Below, in pieces: positions 16,979-25,695 of a stretch of DNA of 64,000 bases. Each line of letters begins with the position of its first letter. The first letter of the stretch is position 1. The DNA comes from Poindextera sp041691315 (GTDB lineage: Bacteria > Pseudomonadota > Alphaproteobacteria > Caulobacterales > Caulobacteraceae), in NCBI GenBank assembly GCA_041691315.1, contig JBEPUW010000001.1:62001-126000 (forward strand), in the 5' to 3' direction. A program made the position numbers and the translations under genes. The notes beneath the pieces are model-generated. The model was given only the letters and a program-made list of their open reading frames with translations. It was not told where the DNA came from and searched no databases.

Positions 16979-18319
16979 ATGGGGTGGATGGACGGAATGC
17001 TTTCACGACGAAAGATCGTACTTTCGACCTGCGGCTCCTCCGGGGACCTCAACCCTTTCATAGCCATAGCGCTTGAGCTGCGCGCCCGCGGCTACTTCCC
17101 GGTCATCGCCACCCAGAGCGAATTCGGACCCCGTGTCGAGGCCGAGGGCCTGGCCTTTCACCCGATGCGTCCGGGCGCCCGCGACATCGAGGAGGAGCTG
17201 GGCCTCGACCACCAGGGCATCGTCCGCCGCTCGATTGACGCGCGCTCGGGCCTGGAATTCCTCGTTCGCCGCGTCGCCATGCCGTTTCTGCGCCGCGCCT
17301 ATCAAGACATGATGTCCGCCAGCGAAGGCGCCAGCCTGGTTGTCACCCATCCCGCCGCCTTTGGCGCCCGCCTGGCGGCCGAAAAGCGCGGACTTCCCTG
17401 GATCTCCTCGGCGCTCGCCCCTTTCGCCTTCATGTCGGCGTACGACCCGCCGCCGCTCGGCATCGCGCCGCGCCTGACCGAGGCCTGGCTCCGCTCCGGC
17501 GCGACGGCGGCCGCGGTTTTCTTGGGCCTGGCCCGCGTCGCCACCTCCGGCTGGACCGCCCCGGTGCGGCAGCTGCGCCGCGAACTCGGCTTGTCGCGCA
17601 CGCTGGGCAATCCACTGTTCGAGGGCCAGTTCTCGCCCTACGGCACCATCGCGCTCTATTCGCGGGTGTTCGGCGAGCTGCAGCCCGACTTCCCCGCCCG
17701 CACCACCATCTGCGGCTTCACCTTCTACGACCGCGAGCGCGGCCAGGCCGAGACCTTGCCGCCGGAGCTGGCGCGCTTCCTCGACGACGGCCCGCCGCCG
17801 CTGGTCTTCACCCTGGGCTCGGCGGTGGTCTTCGATCCGGGCGACTTCTATCGCGACAGCCTGAGCATGGCCTCGTCGCTGAAGCGCCGGGCGGTCTTTC
17901 TGGTCGGCGAGGGCGACGTGCTGCCCGAGGTGCTGCCCGAAGGCATGATCGCCTGCCGCTATGCGCCGCACTCGCTGGTCTTCCCGCATGCCGAGGCCAT
18001 CGTCCACCAGGGTGGCGTCGGCACCACCGCCCAGGCGCTGCGCGCCGGCGTGCCGCAGCTGATCGTTCCGTCCGCCGCCGACCAGCCCGACAACGCCGCC
18101 CGCATCGCCAGGCTGGGCGTCGGGCGCACCGTCTCGCGCCCCGAATACGAACCGGGCCGTGCCGTCCACGAGGTCGGGGCGCTGCTGCGCCGCGGCGCCT
18201 ATCGCGCCCGGGCCCAGGAACTGTCGCGCCGCATCTCACTGGAAGACGGCGCGGCCGCGGCCGCCGACATTCTGGAGTCCGCCCTGCACGCCGCCCCGGC
18301 CCTCCGCCGCGCCGGCTAG
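16979..18319 (+). CDS. MGT/UGT-type glycosyltransferase (GT1 family)
   Basis: 446 residues. N-terminal acceptor domain begins with the UGT-like LSTCGSSGDLNPFIAIALELRARG pattern. The C-terminal donor domain has the signature PHAEAIVHQGGVGTTAQALRAGVPQLIVP and DQPDNAARIARLG. The family transfers sugar from a nucleotide donor to sterols, carotenoids or other lipophilic acceptors. ATG codons at 16979, 16991 and 16997 are possible starts. In the 120 bases upstream, GTACA-GGC-TGTAC (about 16897-16909) is a small inverted repeat that could be an operator. Acceptor unknown. Confidence 0.87.
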   Translation: MGWMDGMLSRRKIVLSTCGSSGDLNPFIAIALELRARGYFPVIATQSEFGPRVEAEGLAFHPMRPGARDIEEELGLDHQGIVRRSIDARSGLEFLVRRVAMPFLRRAYQDMMSASEGASLVVTHPAAFGARLAAEKRGLPWISSALAPFAFMSAYDPPPLGIAPRLTEAWLRSGATAAAVFLGLARVATSGWTAPVRQLRRELGLSRTLGNPLFEGQFSPYGTIALYSRVFGELQPDFPARTTICGFTFYDRERGQAETLPPELARFLDDGPPPLVFTLGSAVVFDPGDFYRDSLSMASSLKRRAVFLVGEGDVLPEVLPEGMIACRYAPHSLVFPHAEAIVHQGGVGTTAQALRAGVPQLIVPSAADQPDNAARIARLGVGRTVSRPEYEPGRAVHEVGALLRRGAYRARAQELSRRISLEDGAAAAADILESALHAAPALRRAG

Positions 18320-18505
18320 GCGCCGGGCTGGAGTCAGGCCGACGGACTGGCCTCTGACAGCGCCGTTCTCGCCCTGAAACCGCGCCGACAACCGGGGCGA
18401 CAGCAGGCGCGGACCCCACGCACCGGTGATTCGCTTTTCGCGCGCGGGGGCTCTAAGGATGACGGGAATTCAAAAATCATCAGTCCTTAGGAGAGGAAGA
18501 GATTC

Positions 18506-19681
18506 ATGCGTGAAGCCGTTGTCGTTTCCTATGCTCGCACGGGCCTGGCCAAGTCCGGCCGTGGCGGGTTCAACATCACCCCCACCGTCAGCATGGCCGC
18601 CCACGCGGTGAAGCACGCTGTGGAAAAGTCGGGTGTCGACAAGGATGCCGTCGAAGACTGTTTCATGGGTAATGTGGCCCACGGCGCCGGCAATCTCGGC
18701 CGCCAGGCGGCGCTGCTCGCCGGCCTGCCGATCACCACCTCGGGTGTGACCATCAATCGCTTCTGCTCTTCAGGCCTGCAATCCATCGCCATGGCCGCGC
18801 GCTACATCGTCGATGACGGCGCCGAGTGCGTCGTGGCCGGCGGCGTCGAGTCGATCAGCTTCCCCGGCGGCGGCGGTGCGCGCGAGAACAACGACCCGCG
18901 CCTGGTGCAGATGTATCCCGACATCCACATGCCGATGATCGACACCGCCGACATCGTCGCCGAGCGTTACAAGGTCAGCCGCGAAGCCCAGGACGAGTTC
19001 TCGCTTGAATCCCAGCGCCGCATGGCCTCGGCCCAGCAGGCCGGCAAGTTCAAGGACGAGATCGTCCCGATGAACACCAAGATGAAGCAGGTCAATCGCG
19101 AGACCAAGGAAGAGACCATCGTCGACTATGTGGTCGATCGCGACGAGTGCAATCGTCCCGATACCACCATCGAGGGCCTCGCCAAGCTCGAGCCCGTCAA
19201 GGGTCCCGGCAAGTTCATCACCGCCGGCAACGCTTCGCAGCTGTCCGACGGCGCCGCCGCGGTGGTGCTGATGGAAGCCAAGGAAGCCGAACGCCGGGGC
19301 TTGAAGCCGCTGGGCGCCTTCAAGGGCTGGGCCGTCGCCGGCTGCCGCCCCGACGAAATGGGCATCGGTCCGGTGTTCGCCGTGCCTCGCCTGCTCGAGC
19401 GCCACGGCCTGAAGGTCGAGGACATCGACCTGTGGGAGCTGAACGAGGCCTTTGCGTCGCAGTGCCTTTATTCCCGCGACAAGCTCGGCATCGATCCGGA
19501 GCTCTACAACGTCAACGGCGGCTCCATCGCCATCGGCCACCCCTTCGGGATGACCGGCGCGCGGCTGAGCGGCCACGTGCTGCAAGAGATGCAGCGTCGC
19601 GGCAAGGGCAAGTACGCCGTTGTCACCATGTGCATCGGCGGCGGCATGGGCGGCGCCGGCCTGTTCGAAGCCTATACCTGA
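18506..19681 (+). CDS. Acetyl-CoA C-acyltransferase (thiolase)
   Basis: 391 residues, full-length biosynthetic/degradative thiolase. The nucleophilic Cys lies in INRFCSSGLQ (about residue 93), the catalytic His in GGSIAIGHPFGMTGARL and the second catalytic Cys in TMCIGGGMGGAG. It cleaves 3-ketoacyl-CoA or condenses acetyl-CoA units in fatty-acid or side-chain oxidation. The start is fixed by AGGAGAGGA about 7 bases before the ATG. It stands alone on this strand with a 186-base leader region. A GC-rich hairpin (19690-19696 with 19714-19720) follows the stop. Confidence 0.95.
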   Translation: MREAVVVSYARTGLAKSGRGGFNITPTVSMAAHAVKHAVEKSGVDKDAVEDCFMGNVAHGAGNLGRQAALLAGLPITTSGVTINRFCSSGLQSIAMAARYIVDDGAECVVAGGVESISFPGGGGARENNDPRLVQMYPDIHMPMIDTADIVAERYKVSREAQDEFSLESQRRMASAQQAGKFKDEIVPMNTKMKQVNRETKEETIVDYVVDRDECNRPDTTIEGLAKLEPVKGPGKFITAGNASQLSDGAAAVVLMEAKEAERRGLKPLGAFKGWAVAGCRPDEMGIGPVFAVPRLLERHGLKVEDIDLWELNEAFASQCLYSRDKLGIDPELYNVNGGSIAIGHPFGMTGARLSGHVLQEMQRRGKGKYAVVTMCIGGGMGGAGLFEAYT

Positions 19682-19777
19682 GCCTGGACGCGCGGCGGGT
19701 TCCTTTCGGGCCGGCCGCGCCCCTTAGCCCACGCGCGCCTCTAGGCGCCGTGCGGCCTGCGGCCGTACAAGCCGCCC

Positions 19778-20539
19778 ATGACCTCCGATCCCTCCCATCC
19801 CAATTGGGCGCGCGACCTCAATCGCGCGGCCTGGAACGCCGAGCGCTATGACGCCTGGGTGAGCGCCATGGGCACGCCCGAAGTCGAGGCCCGGGCGCTG
19901 GTCGCCGATCCCGCCCACAAGCTTCGGCGTCTGCTGCCGCACCTCGGCGTGGTCGAGGGCCAGCGCATCTGCAGTATCCAGGGATCGAACGGCCGGGTCG
20001 CCGTGTCGCTCGCCCTGCTCGGCGCCGAGGTGACGGTGCTCGACTTCGGTGAAGACAATCGCCGCTACGCACTTGAGCTGGCCGCCGCCGCCGGGGTGGC
20101 GATCGACTACCGGCTGGGCGACGTGATCGAGGCCGGATCGCTGGGGCTGAACCAAGCCTTCGACGCGCTGGTGATGGAGTTGGGCATCCTGCACTACCAC
20201 CAGGACCTGGCGCGGTTCTTCGCCGTCATGGCCGGCCTCGCCAAGCCAGGCGGTCGCATGGTGCTGAACGAATTCCACCCGGTCGAGCGCAAGCTGTTCG
20301 CGGCGCCGGGCGTGCTGCACGACTATTTCAGCGCCGAGGTGGTCATGAGCGCGGTGCCCGATCCCACCGGCCAGGGGCGCAACCTCGGCCAGTGCGCCCA
20401 GCGCTTCTGGACGCTAGGCGAGATCGTCACCGCGGCGATCGGCGCGGGGTTCATGGTCGAGCGGCTGGAGGAGCTTCCCAGCTGGAACGACCCGACCATC
20501 CCTGGGATGTTCACGCTGGTGGCGGTCAAGCCGTCTTAG
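19778..20539 (+). CDS. Class I SAM-dependent methyltransferase
   Basis: 253 residues. Motif I is ICSIQGSNGRVAVSLALLGAEVTVLDFG (glycine-poor but well placed), followed by an acidic residue for the ribose and a later LVMELGILHYHQDL motif. A terminal strand FTLVAVKPS closes the fold. Small-molecule methyltransferase of the UbiE/bacterial type; substrate unknown. Its 3' end overlaps the convergent phosphatase gene by 14 bases. Confidence 0.85.
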   Translation: MTSDPSHPNWARDLNRAAWNAERYDAWVSAMGTPEVEARALVADPAHKLRRLLPHLGVVEGQRICSIQGSNGRVAVSLALLGAEVTVLDFGEDNRRYALELAAAAGVAIDYRLGDVIEAGSLGLNQAFDALVMELGILHYHQDLARFFAVMAGLAKPGGRMVLNEFHPVERKLFAAPGVLHDYFSAEVVMSAVPDPTGQGRNLGQCAQRFWTLGEIVTAAIGAGFMVERLEELPSWNDPTIPGMFTLVAVKPS

Positions 20540-21119
20540 GGTCGAGCGCTTCGGAAAACCCCAGCAGCCGAACCCGGGGCCAGTCCACCTCGAACGACGA
20601 AACGGCCAGGTTCTCGCCGGCGAAGATGTGCTCGCCGCCGTGGATCGGATGGCCGCCGCTCAGGCGATACAGGAAATCGATCACCCCGCCATGGGTGATC
20701 GCCAGCACCCGGCTCAAACCGGCGCGCGAGGCCTCCTCCAGCCAGTCCCTGACCCGCTCCAGATGTGCGCCCCGGCTTTCGCCCTGCGGGATCGCCGGCT
20801 CGGCCTCGAAGCGCTGGAAGGCGTCGAACGGCCCGCCGTACAGCGTCTGGCATTCGTTCGGCGTCAGGCCCTGAAAGATCCCAAGCCCGCGCTCAGCGAT
20901 GCGTGGCTCCAGCGTCCAGTCGCGCAGACCCAGGTGCTCAGCCGTCTCGACGCAGCGCCGCATCGGACTGACATAGACCCGGTCATAGGCGTCGGGTCCG
21001 ACCGCCAGCGTCTTGAGCACCTCGACGGCGCTCGCGTCGATCGACTCGTCTTCGGAGTCGTTGAACCGGCCGGACAGGTTGCTCGGCGTGACCCCATGTC
21101 GGATGCAGTGCAGGATCAT
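20526..21119 (-). CDS. Histidine phosphatase family protein (phosphoglycerate-mutase-like)
   Basis: 197 residues. The catalytic signature is CIRHGVTPSN (RHG near residue 7), with the second histidine in AITHGGVIDF and arginine in SPMRRCVETAEHLG. Typical for small phosphatases acting on phosphorylated metabolites or proteins. The ATG at 21119 is followed directly by family sequence (MILHCIRHG). Single gene, convergent with the methyltransferase gene. Confidence 0.92.
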   Translation of the reverse strand: MILHCIRHGVTPSNLSGRFNDSEDESIDASAVEVLKTLAVGPDAYDRVYVSPMRRCVETAEHLGLRDWTLEPRIAERGLGIFQGLTPNECQTLYGGPFDAFQRFEAEPAIPQGESRGAHLERVRDWLEEASRAGLSRVLAITHGGVIDFLYRLSGGHPIHGGEHIFAGENLAVSSFEVDWPRVRLLGFSEALDPKTA

Positions 21120-21444
21120 TCCGCCTCCTCATGCTCAGACGATGCGCTCATATCGCCTCGTCCGGCCGCGCCAGTCTGACCATCAGATCGGAGTCTGCTC
21201 CCGCCAAGATCGCCCCGCCCAAGCTCGGCCCCATAACGGAGCCTAGCACGACTGACGGCCGGGCGCGGATTGACAAGCAGGGCTTGTCGATGGAGTTTCG
21301 AGCTTGGCTGATGTGGCCGGCCGCCTGCGCCCTTTCGGGCTTGGTGAACGCATCGCGAGATCGGCCTTAGCCCTTTGCTTCGAAGGCGGCCGGGTCGGTA
21401 AGGCAGGCGCCGACAGACTCTTCCGCCGAAAGCAGAGGTCGATT
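21120..21444. other. Intergenic stretch, divergent promoters
   Basis: 325 bases between two divergent genes. No convincing gene, tRNA or repeat was seen. It must hold the promoters of the phosphatase (leftward) and of the glyoxalase-like/DUF402 gene (rightward, with AGAGG just before its ATG). Confidence 0.6.
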
Positions 21445-22221
21445 ATGCGCGACTATCGCGACGCCAAGATCATGGCCGCGAGCCTGAAAAAGGCTCTTGA
21501 GGCTCATGGGCTTTCCCTCACCCACAGCCAGAGCCTGGAGGCCATGGCTAAGGCCTTCGGGGTCGATAACTGGAACGTGCTCGCCGCCCAGGTCGAGGCG
21601 GCGCGGCGGCCGCGTCCCGCAGGCGCCGCCTGGCGGCCAGGCGAGGTCATCGTGGTCCGCCACGTCCAGGACGATCGGGTCTGGTCGGCCAACGCGGCGA
21701 TCGTGGTCGAGGATCGGCCCATGCGACTGGTCCTCCACACGCCGCTGGGCGCCGCGATGCAGTACAGCCGGGTTGATTGGACGACGGGTCGCTTCCAAGG
21801 CCCGATCCCGCAGCGCCGCCACACCACCGACGCGCTGGTCATCCTGACGCCTGGCGCCGGCCATGCGGTGACGGCCATGTTCCACGGCGGCGGCGGGCCT
21901 TTCATCTGCTGGTACATCGATCTGCAGGAGCCCTTTCGCCGCGTGCCCGACGGCATCGTCACCTGCGACCAGTCGCTGGACATCGTCATCGGCGAGGATC
22001 GCCGCTGGCGCTGGAAGGACGAGGACCACCTGGCCCGCAGCGTCGAACTCGGCTGGCGCACGCAAGGCCAGGCCGAGGCCATCCGCCGCGAGGGCGAGGG
22101 CGTGATCGCCGCGCTGGAGCGTGGCGCGGCGCCTTTCAGCGGCGCCTGGCCCAGCTGGCGCGCCGACCCAGACTGGACAGTCCCCGAACTGCCCGACGAC
22201 TGGGCCAGCGTGCCGGCCTAG
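21445..22221 (+). CDS. Glyoxalase-like N-terminal domain fused to DUF402
   Basis: 258 residues from the ATG at 21445, which has GCAGAGG upstream. Residues ~1-52 (DYRDAKIMAASLKKALEAHG, SLEAMAKAFGVDNWNVLAAQ) match a short 'glyoxalase superfamily' helical domain usually found as a standalone or fused module. From ~residue 60 the protein matches DUF402: LVLHTPLG, WYIDLQEPFRR, GIVTCDQSLDIVI, WRWKDEDHL. DUF402 proteins include nucleotide phosphohydrolases and RNA-linked factors. No signal peptide. Its stop overlaps the convergent ABC permease by 4 bases. Confidence 0.8.
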   Translation: MRDYRDAKIMAASLKKALEAHGLSLTHSQSLEAMAKAFGVDNWNVLAAQVEAARRPRPAGAAWRPGEVIVVRHVQDDRVWSANAAIVVEDRPMRLVLHTPLGAAMQYSRVDWTTGRFQGPIPQRRHTTDALVILTPGAGHAVTAMFHGGGGPFICWYIDLQEPFRRVPDGIVTCDQSLDIVIGEDRRWRWKDEDHLARSVELGWRTQGQAEAIRREGEGVIAALERGAAPFSGAWPSWRADPDWTVPELPDDWASVPA

Positions 22222-23009
22222 ACGCCCATGACCGGGGTCGCGCCGCGCCGATAGCGCTTGAGGCCTAGGTGAAAGGCGCCCGCCGCGATGGCGGCATAGG
22301 CGGCCGCCGCGGCGACCACCACGGCCAGGGTCTCCAGGCTCGGGTGGCGCAGCAGCCGCACCGGGGTCAGCACCACGAAGCCGGCCGGCAGCAGGGTGTA
22401 GGCGATCAGCTTGCTCGCCCCGGAATAGATCGAGCCTGGATAGGTCGAGACCAGGATGACGAACTCGGTCATGTCGCGGGCCAGGCTGCGCGCGCCGGAG
22501 ATCCAGAAGGCCAGGCTGGCGAAGGTCACAGCCGCGGCGATGTAAACCACCAGCCCGCTGGTCCAGCCGGCCGCCAGCCAGGGCAGGTCGCGCCAGCCTA
22601 GCCCGGCGAACGCGATCAGGATGACGATGGCGGTGCCCAGGTCGCCCCAGGCGCTGGGATAGGAATCCCGCGACAACAGCCGGGCCAGCACCGATCGCGG
22701 CTGGGTAAGCAGCGCGTCGATCTCGCCAGAGAGGATGGTCGCGGCCATGTCGCGATAGCCGCCGAAGACGACGCCGGCGACGCCGACGATGGACATGATC
22801 AGGCCTATGAGCAAGGCCATATCAGCAAGCTTCCAGCCGCCGACGCTGCGGAAACCGGCGAAGAACATGAACCACAGCACGAGCATGAAGCCGTTGTTCA
22901 CGACCATGCTCAGGCTCTGCAGGATGAAGTTGGTGCGGTCGGCGAAAGAGGCGCGCACGGCCGCCGCCGCGCCGTGCGCATAATTCGCGACCATCGAGGT
23001 CCGGGCCAT
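22218..23009 (-). CDS. ABC-2 type transporter permease (ABC2_membrane_6)
   Basis: 263 residues, about six membrane helices (LSMVVNNGFMLVLWFMFFAG, LIGLIMSIVGVAGVVFGG, WTSGLVVYIAAAVTFASLAF). The Gly/Asp-rich block ILSGEIDALLTQPRSVLARLL is typical of this permease family. It is the third gene of a leftward operon; its ATG overlaps the stop of the preceding permease by 1 base. Together with the next two genes it forms a complete exporter of the type that includes viologen-export systems of cyanobacteria. Substrate unknown. Confidence 0.9.
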   Translation of the reverse strand: MARTSMVANYAHGAAAAVRASFADRTNFILQSLSMVVNNGFMLVLWFMFFAGFRSVGGWKLADMALLIGLIMSIVGVAGVVFGGYRDMAATILSGEIDALLTQPRSVLARLLSRDSYPSAWGDLGTAIVILIAFAGLGWRDLPWLAAGWTSGLVVYIAAAVTFASLAFWISGARSLARDMTEFVILVSTYPGSIYSGASKLIAYTLLPAGFVVLTPVRLLRHPSLETLAVVVAAAAAYAAIAAGAFHLGLKRYRRGATPVMGV

Positions 23010-23842
23010 CAGAGATCCCCCCGCAACACCTTACGCAGCCCCGCGCGCCAGATCAGGGCGGCCAGGCCGGCGAGCAGGCCGATCCAGACCAGCTGGGCGG
23101 CCAGGGTCTCGGCCATCTGCGCCGCCGTTGGCGTGACGGTCAGCGAGGCCGGCCAGTACATGTGCGCCGCGAACGGGCTGGCCTCGGCCAGCCGCGTCAG
23201 CCAGGCCGGATAGAGGGTGACCGGCGCGAAGAGGCCGCCCAGCAGGAAGAGCAGCTTCTGCAGGATCAGGAAGGCCGGCACGCTGCGCCGCACCCAAAAC
23301 GCGCTCAGGCCCGCGATGGTGAAGAGCAGGAGCCCGATTGTCCCGCCCAGCGGTCCCAGCACCAGCAGCGCCGCCAGCGCCGGCAAAGGCGGCCAGGTTC
23401 GCCCGGACGCCGCCAGCAGGACCAGCGCCGCCACGCCCATCACCGCCATCCGCACCAGCATGGCGCCCAGGCTCTCCGCGAAGCGCTGCACCAGATAGGC
23501 CTTGGGCCTGAGCAGATGGGTCTCGACCGCGCCGGAGCGGATGTCGTCCTCCAGGCGCAGATGGATGGCCGGCACCGAGAGCCCGATCCATTCGGTGACG
23601 CCGATATAGAGGGCGAGCCCGCCGGCTGGCAGGGCCGCGACCAGAGTCCCGGGCAGCCGCTCGGCGATCACCTTGTCCCAGAGCGCGGTGAGCACGATCA
23701 TCAGCAGCATGTAGAAGACCGCCCGGCCGAGCAGCACCGGCCAGCCGGCCATGGCGCCGTCGGCGCCAAGGCGCATGGCCGCCAGCGCGCTGCGCAAGGA
23801 CCCGAAGCCGTAGGGTGCGGCCTCAATCGTGAGCGACGGCAT
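23009..23842 (-). CDS. ABC-2 type transporter permease (DUF990-like)
   Basis: 277 residues from the ATG at 23842, where similarity begins (MPSLTIEAAPYGFGSLRSALAA). Six helices, with the family block RLEDDIRSGAVETHLLRPKAYL mirroring the paired permease. The start lies 20 bases inside the end of the ATPase gene and the stop overlaps the next permease, so all three proteins are translationally coupled in the order ATPase, permease, permease. Confidence 0.9.
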   Translation of the reverse strand: MPSLTIEAAPYGFGSLRSALAAMRLGADGAMAGWPVLLGRAVFYMLLMIVLTALWDKVIAERLPGTLVAALPAGGLALYIGVTEWIGLSVPAIHLRLEDDIRSGAVETHLLRPKAYLVQRFAESLGAMLVRMAVMGVAALVLLAASGRTWPPLPALAALLVLGPLGGTIGLLLFTIAGLSAFWVRRSVPAFLILQKLLFLLGGLFAPVTLYPAWLTRLAEASPFAAHMYWPASLTVTPTAAQMAETLAAQLVWIGLLAGLAALIWRAGLRKVLRGDL

Positions 23843-24812
23843 AGATTTCACGGACCACCTCCTCCATCGGTGGGTCTTCGATGGTGATGTCGTCGATGCC
23901 GCCGCCATCGAGCGCCGCGGCGATCGCCTGCTCGACGCGCACCTTGCGGGTGTCGATCTCGAAGACGGCCAGATGCGGTTCGCTGGCGCGCCGGGTCACG
24001 CCGGGCAGCTCGATCTCGACCCGGCGCGAGGGCGCATGCAGCGTCACCAGCTTGTGGGCCAGGAACTGGCGGCGCAGTTGATCGGTCGGCTGATCGACCA
24101 CGATCCGCCCCTGGTTGATGACGATCACCCGCTCGCAGACCAGTTCGATGTCGCGGGTGTCGTGCGAGGTCAGCACCACCGTCTGGCCCGCATCACGGGC
24201 GTTTTCGGTGATGAAGTCGCGGATGGCGGCCTTGGCGGTGATGTCCAGGCCGATGGTCGGCTCGTCGAGGAACAACAGCGACGGCGCGTGCAGCAGGCTG
24301 GCGGTGATCTCGCAACGCATCCGCTGGCCAAGCGACAGCCGCTGCACCGGCTGGCCCAGCAGCGGGGCGAGGTCGAACCGCTCGATCAGGTCCGCCAGCC
24401 TGCGCTCGAACGCCGGGCCGCGCTGGTCGTAGATCGAGGCCAGCAGGGCGAAGCTATCGCGCGCCGGCAGTTCGCCCCAGAGCTGCGAGCGTTGCCCGAA
24501 AACCACGCCGATCCGATAGGCCAGCGCCTTGCGCTGGCGCCAGGGGGTGAGCCCGAACACCCGGGCGTCGCCGGCGCTGGGCTCCAGGATGCCCGACAGC
24601 ATCTTCAGCGTTGTCGACTTGCCCGCGCCGTTCGGTCCGATGATGGCGACGCGCTCGCCGGCGGCGATCTCGAACGTGATGCCGTCGACCGCGTCGATCA
24701 GCCTGTAGTCGGGAGCAAAGGCGCCGCTGATCGCGCCAAACAGGCCGCTGCGCCGGCTAGCGTAGCGGTAGGACTTGCGGAGATCCTGAACGGTGATGAC
24801 GGCGGCGGACAT
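23823..24812 (-). CDS. ABC-2 exporter ATP-binding protein
   Basis: 329 residues. Walker A GPNGAGKST (residues 59-67), Q-loop in GVVFGQRSQLW, signature LSLGQRMRCE (the G of the usual LSGGQ second position is L), Walker B LLFLDEP and switch His in VVLTSHD. A C-terminal accessory domain of ~100 residues follows. Powers the two permeases encoded immediately downstream. I chose the ATG at 24812 (MSAAVITVQDLRKSY) as the conserved start; no strong ribosome site precedes it. Confidence 0.94.
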   Translation of the reverse strand: MSAAVITVQDLRKSYRYASRRSGLFGAISGAFAPDYRLIDAVDGITFEIAAGERVAIIGPNGAGKSTTLKMLSGILEPSAGDARVFGLTPWRQRKALAYRIGVVFGQRSQLWGELPARDSFALLASIYDQRGPAFERRLADLIERFDLAPLLGQPVQRLSLGQRMRCEITASLLHAPSLLFLDEPTIGLDITAKAAIRDFITENARDAGQTVVLTSHDTRDIELVCERVIVINQGRIVVDQPTDQLRRQFLAHKLVTLHAPSRRVEIELPGVTRRASEPHLAVFEIDTRKVRVEQAIAAALDGGGIDDITIEDPPMEEVVREIYAVAHD

Positions 24813-25178
24813 GGGATTTCTCGGATGAGGGGGAGAGGGCGGAAGACCGGAGCGGTACCGGGTTGATGCGGGCGAGCGACGGCGACGCTTCGCTAAGAAG
24901 CGCGCCCATCTTCCCAAACATCGACCCGTATCGCGCGGTCATCGGTCCAGTCCCGTTCACCCGACCCATGTCGGCGAGGCGCCGTCCATAGGGCGGCGAC
25001 CGGTGTTACGTCAAGCCGCCAGCGGTCGCGCAATCGATACGAACCGCTGGCCGCGCCGGAACGATGTGGTCCGGGTATGCGTTAGCGGATTGTCGACTAG
25101 TCGACGCAAGAGGGGGGCTTGTATGCGCGGCCATCGAACGGCGGCCGTTTGGGGGACAGCATTTTTGCGTAGCGTGGT
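24813..25178. other. Divergent intergenic region
   Basis: 366 bases between the ABC ATPase gene (leftward) and the receiver-domain gene (rightward). A perfect 14-base palindrome lies at 25092-25105. No supported gene: the short frames here have neither a ribosome site nor recognisable sequence. Confidence 0.6.
25092..25105. promoter_or_regulatory. Perfect 14-base palindrome, possible operator
   Basis: GTCGACTAGTCGAC is fully self-complementary. It lies 74 bases upstream of the receiver-domain gene and 280 bases from the divergent ABC genes. The position suits a regulator site for the receiver gene; no regulator can be assigned from sequence. Confidence 0.4.
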
Positions 25179-25598
25179 GTGGTCGTGACGGACGCAGTGC
25201 TGGTGTTTGTTGTCGAGGACGAGCCTCTGATTCAGGACCTGCTGGGGACGCCGTTGCAGGACGGCGGCTACGAGGTGGCCATCTCGGCGAGTGGCGAAGA
25301 GGCCATCGCCATGATGGAACGGCAAGAGTCGACCTATCAGGCCCTGGTCACCGATGTGAATCTGGGCCGCGACAAACTGAGCGGGTGGGATGTGGCCAAG
25401 CGGGCGCGCGAGCTCAATCCGTCCGTCGCGGTCATCTATATGACCGGCGACAGCGGCCACGACTGGGCCGCGAACGGGGTGCCGAACAGCGTCCTTTTGC
25501 TGAAGCCGTTCGCGCCGGCCCAGGTGGTGACGGCGGTGTCGCAACTGCTCAACGCGCCAGCGGCCAACGTGCCGGCTGCCGATCCCCAAGGCGGGTAG
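25179..25598 (+). CDS. Single-domain response regulator (CheY-like receiver)
   Basis: 139 residues from a GTG. Receiver domain with the acidic pair in VVEDEPL, the phosphoacceptor Asp in LVTDVNLG, Thr in YMTGDSG and Lys in LLLKPFAP. No output domain follows, only a short Ala/Pro tail. No histidine kinase is in the window, so its partner is elsewhere. GTG codons at 25179 and 25185 are both possible. The DeoR gene follows 97 bases downstream. Confidence 0.92.
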   Translation: MVVTDAVLVFVVEDEPLIQDLLGTPLQDGGYEVAISASGEEAIAMMERQESTYQALVTDVNLGRDKLSGWDVAKRARELNPSVAVIYMTGDSGHDWAANGVPNSVLLLKPFAPAQVVTAVSQLLNAPAANVPAADPQGG

Positions 25599-25695
25599 GG
25601 CGTCGCGGCCGCTCTGGTCGGCAGCGCCTCTCCCCAATCGTGAGCGGGAAGTGCTACCTTGCTCATCCGAGTCCAATTTCGCTCAAAGGCAAGGG

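Noticed and set aside
21120..21444. A tRNA or small-RNA gene in this gap
   Set aside because: No cloverleaf, T-loop motif or hairpin with a T run could be found by eye.
25003..25188. A 61-codon frame upstream of the receiver gene
   Set aside because: No ribosome site, biased composition, and it would cover the palindrome and promoter region.
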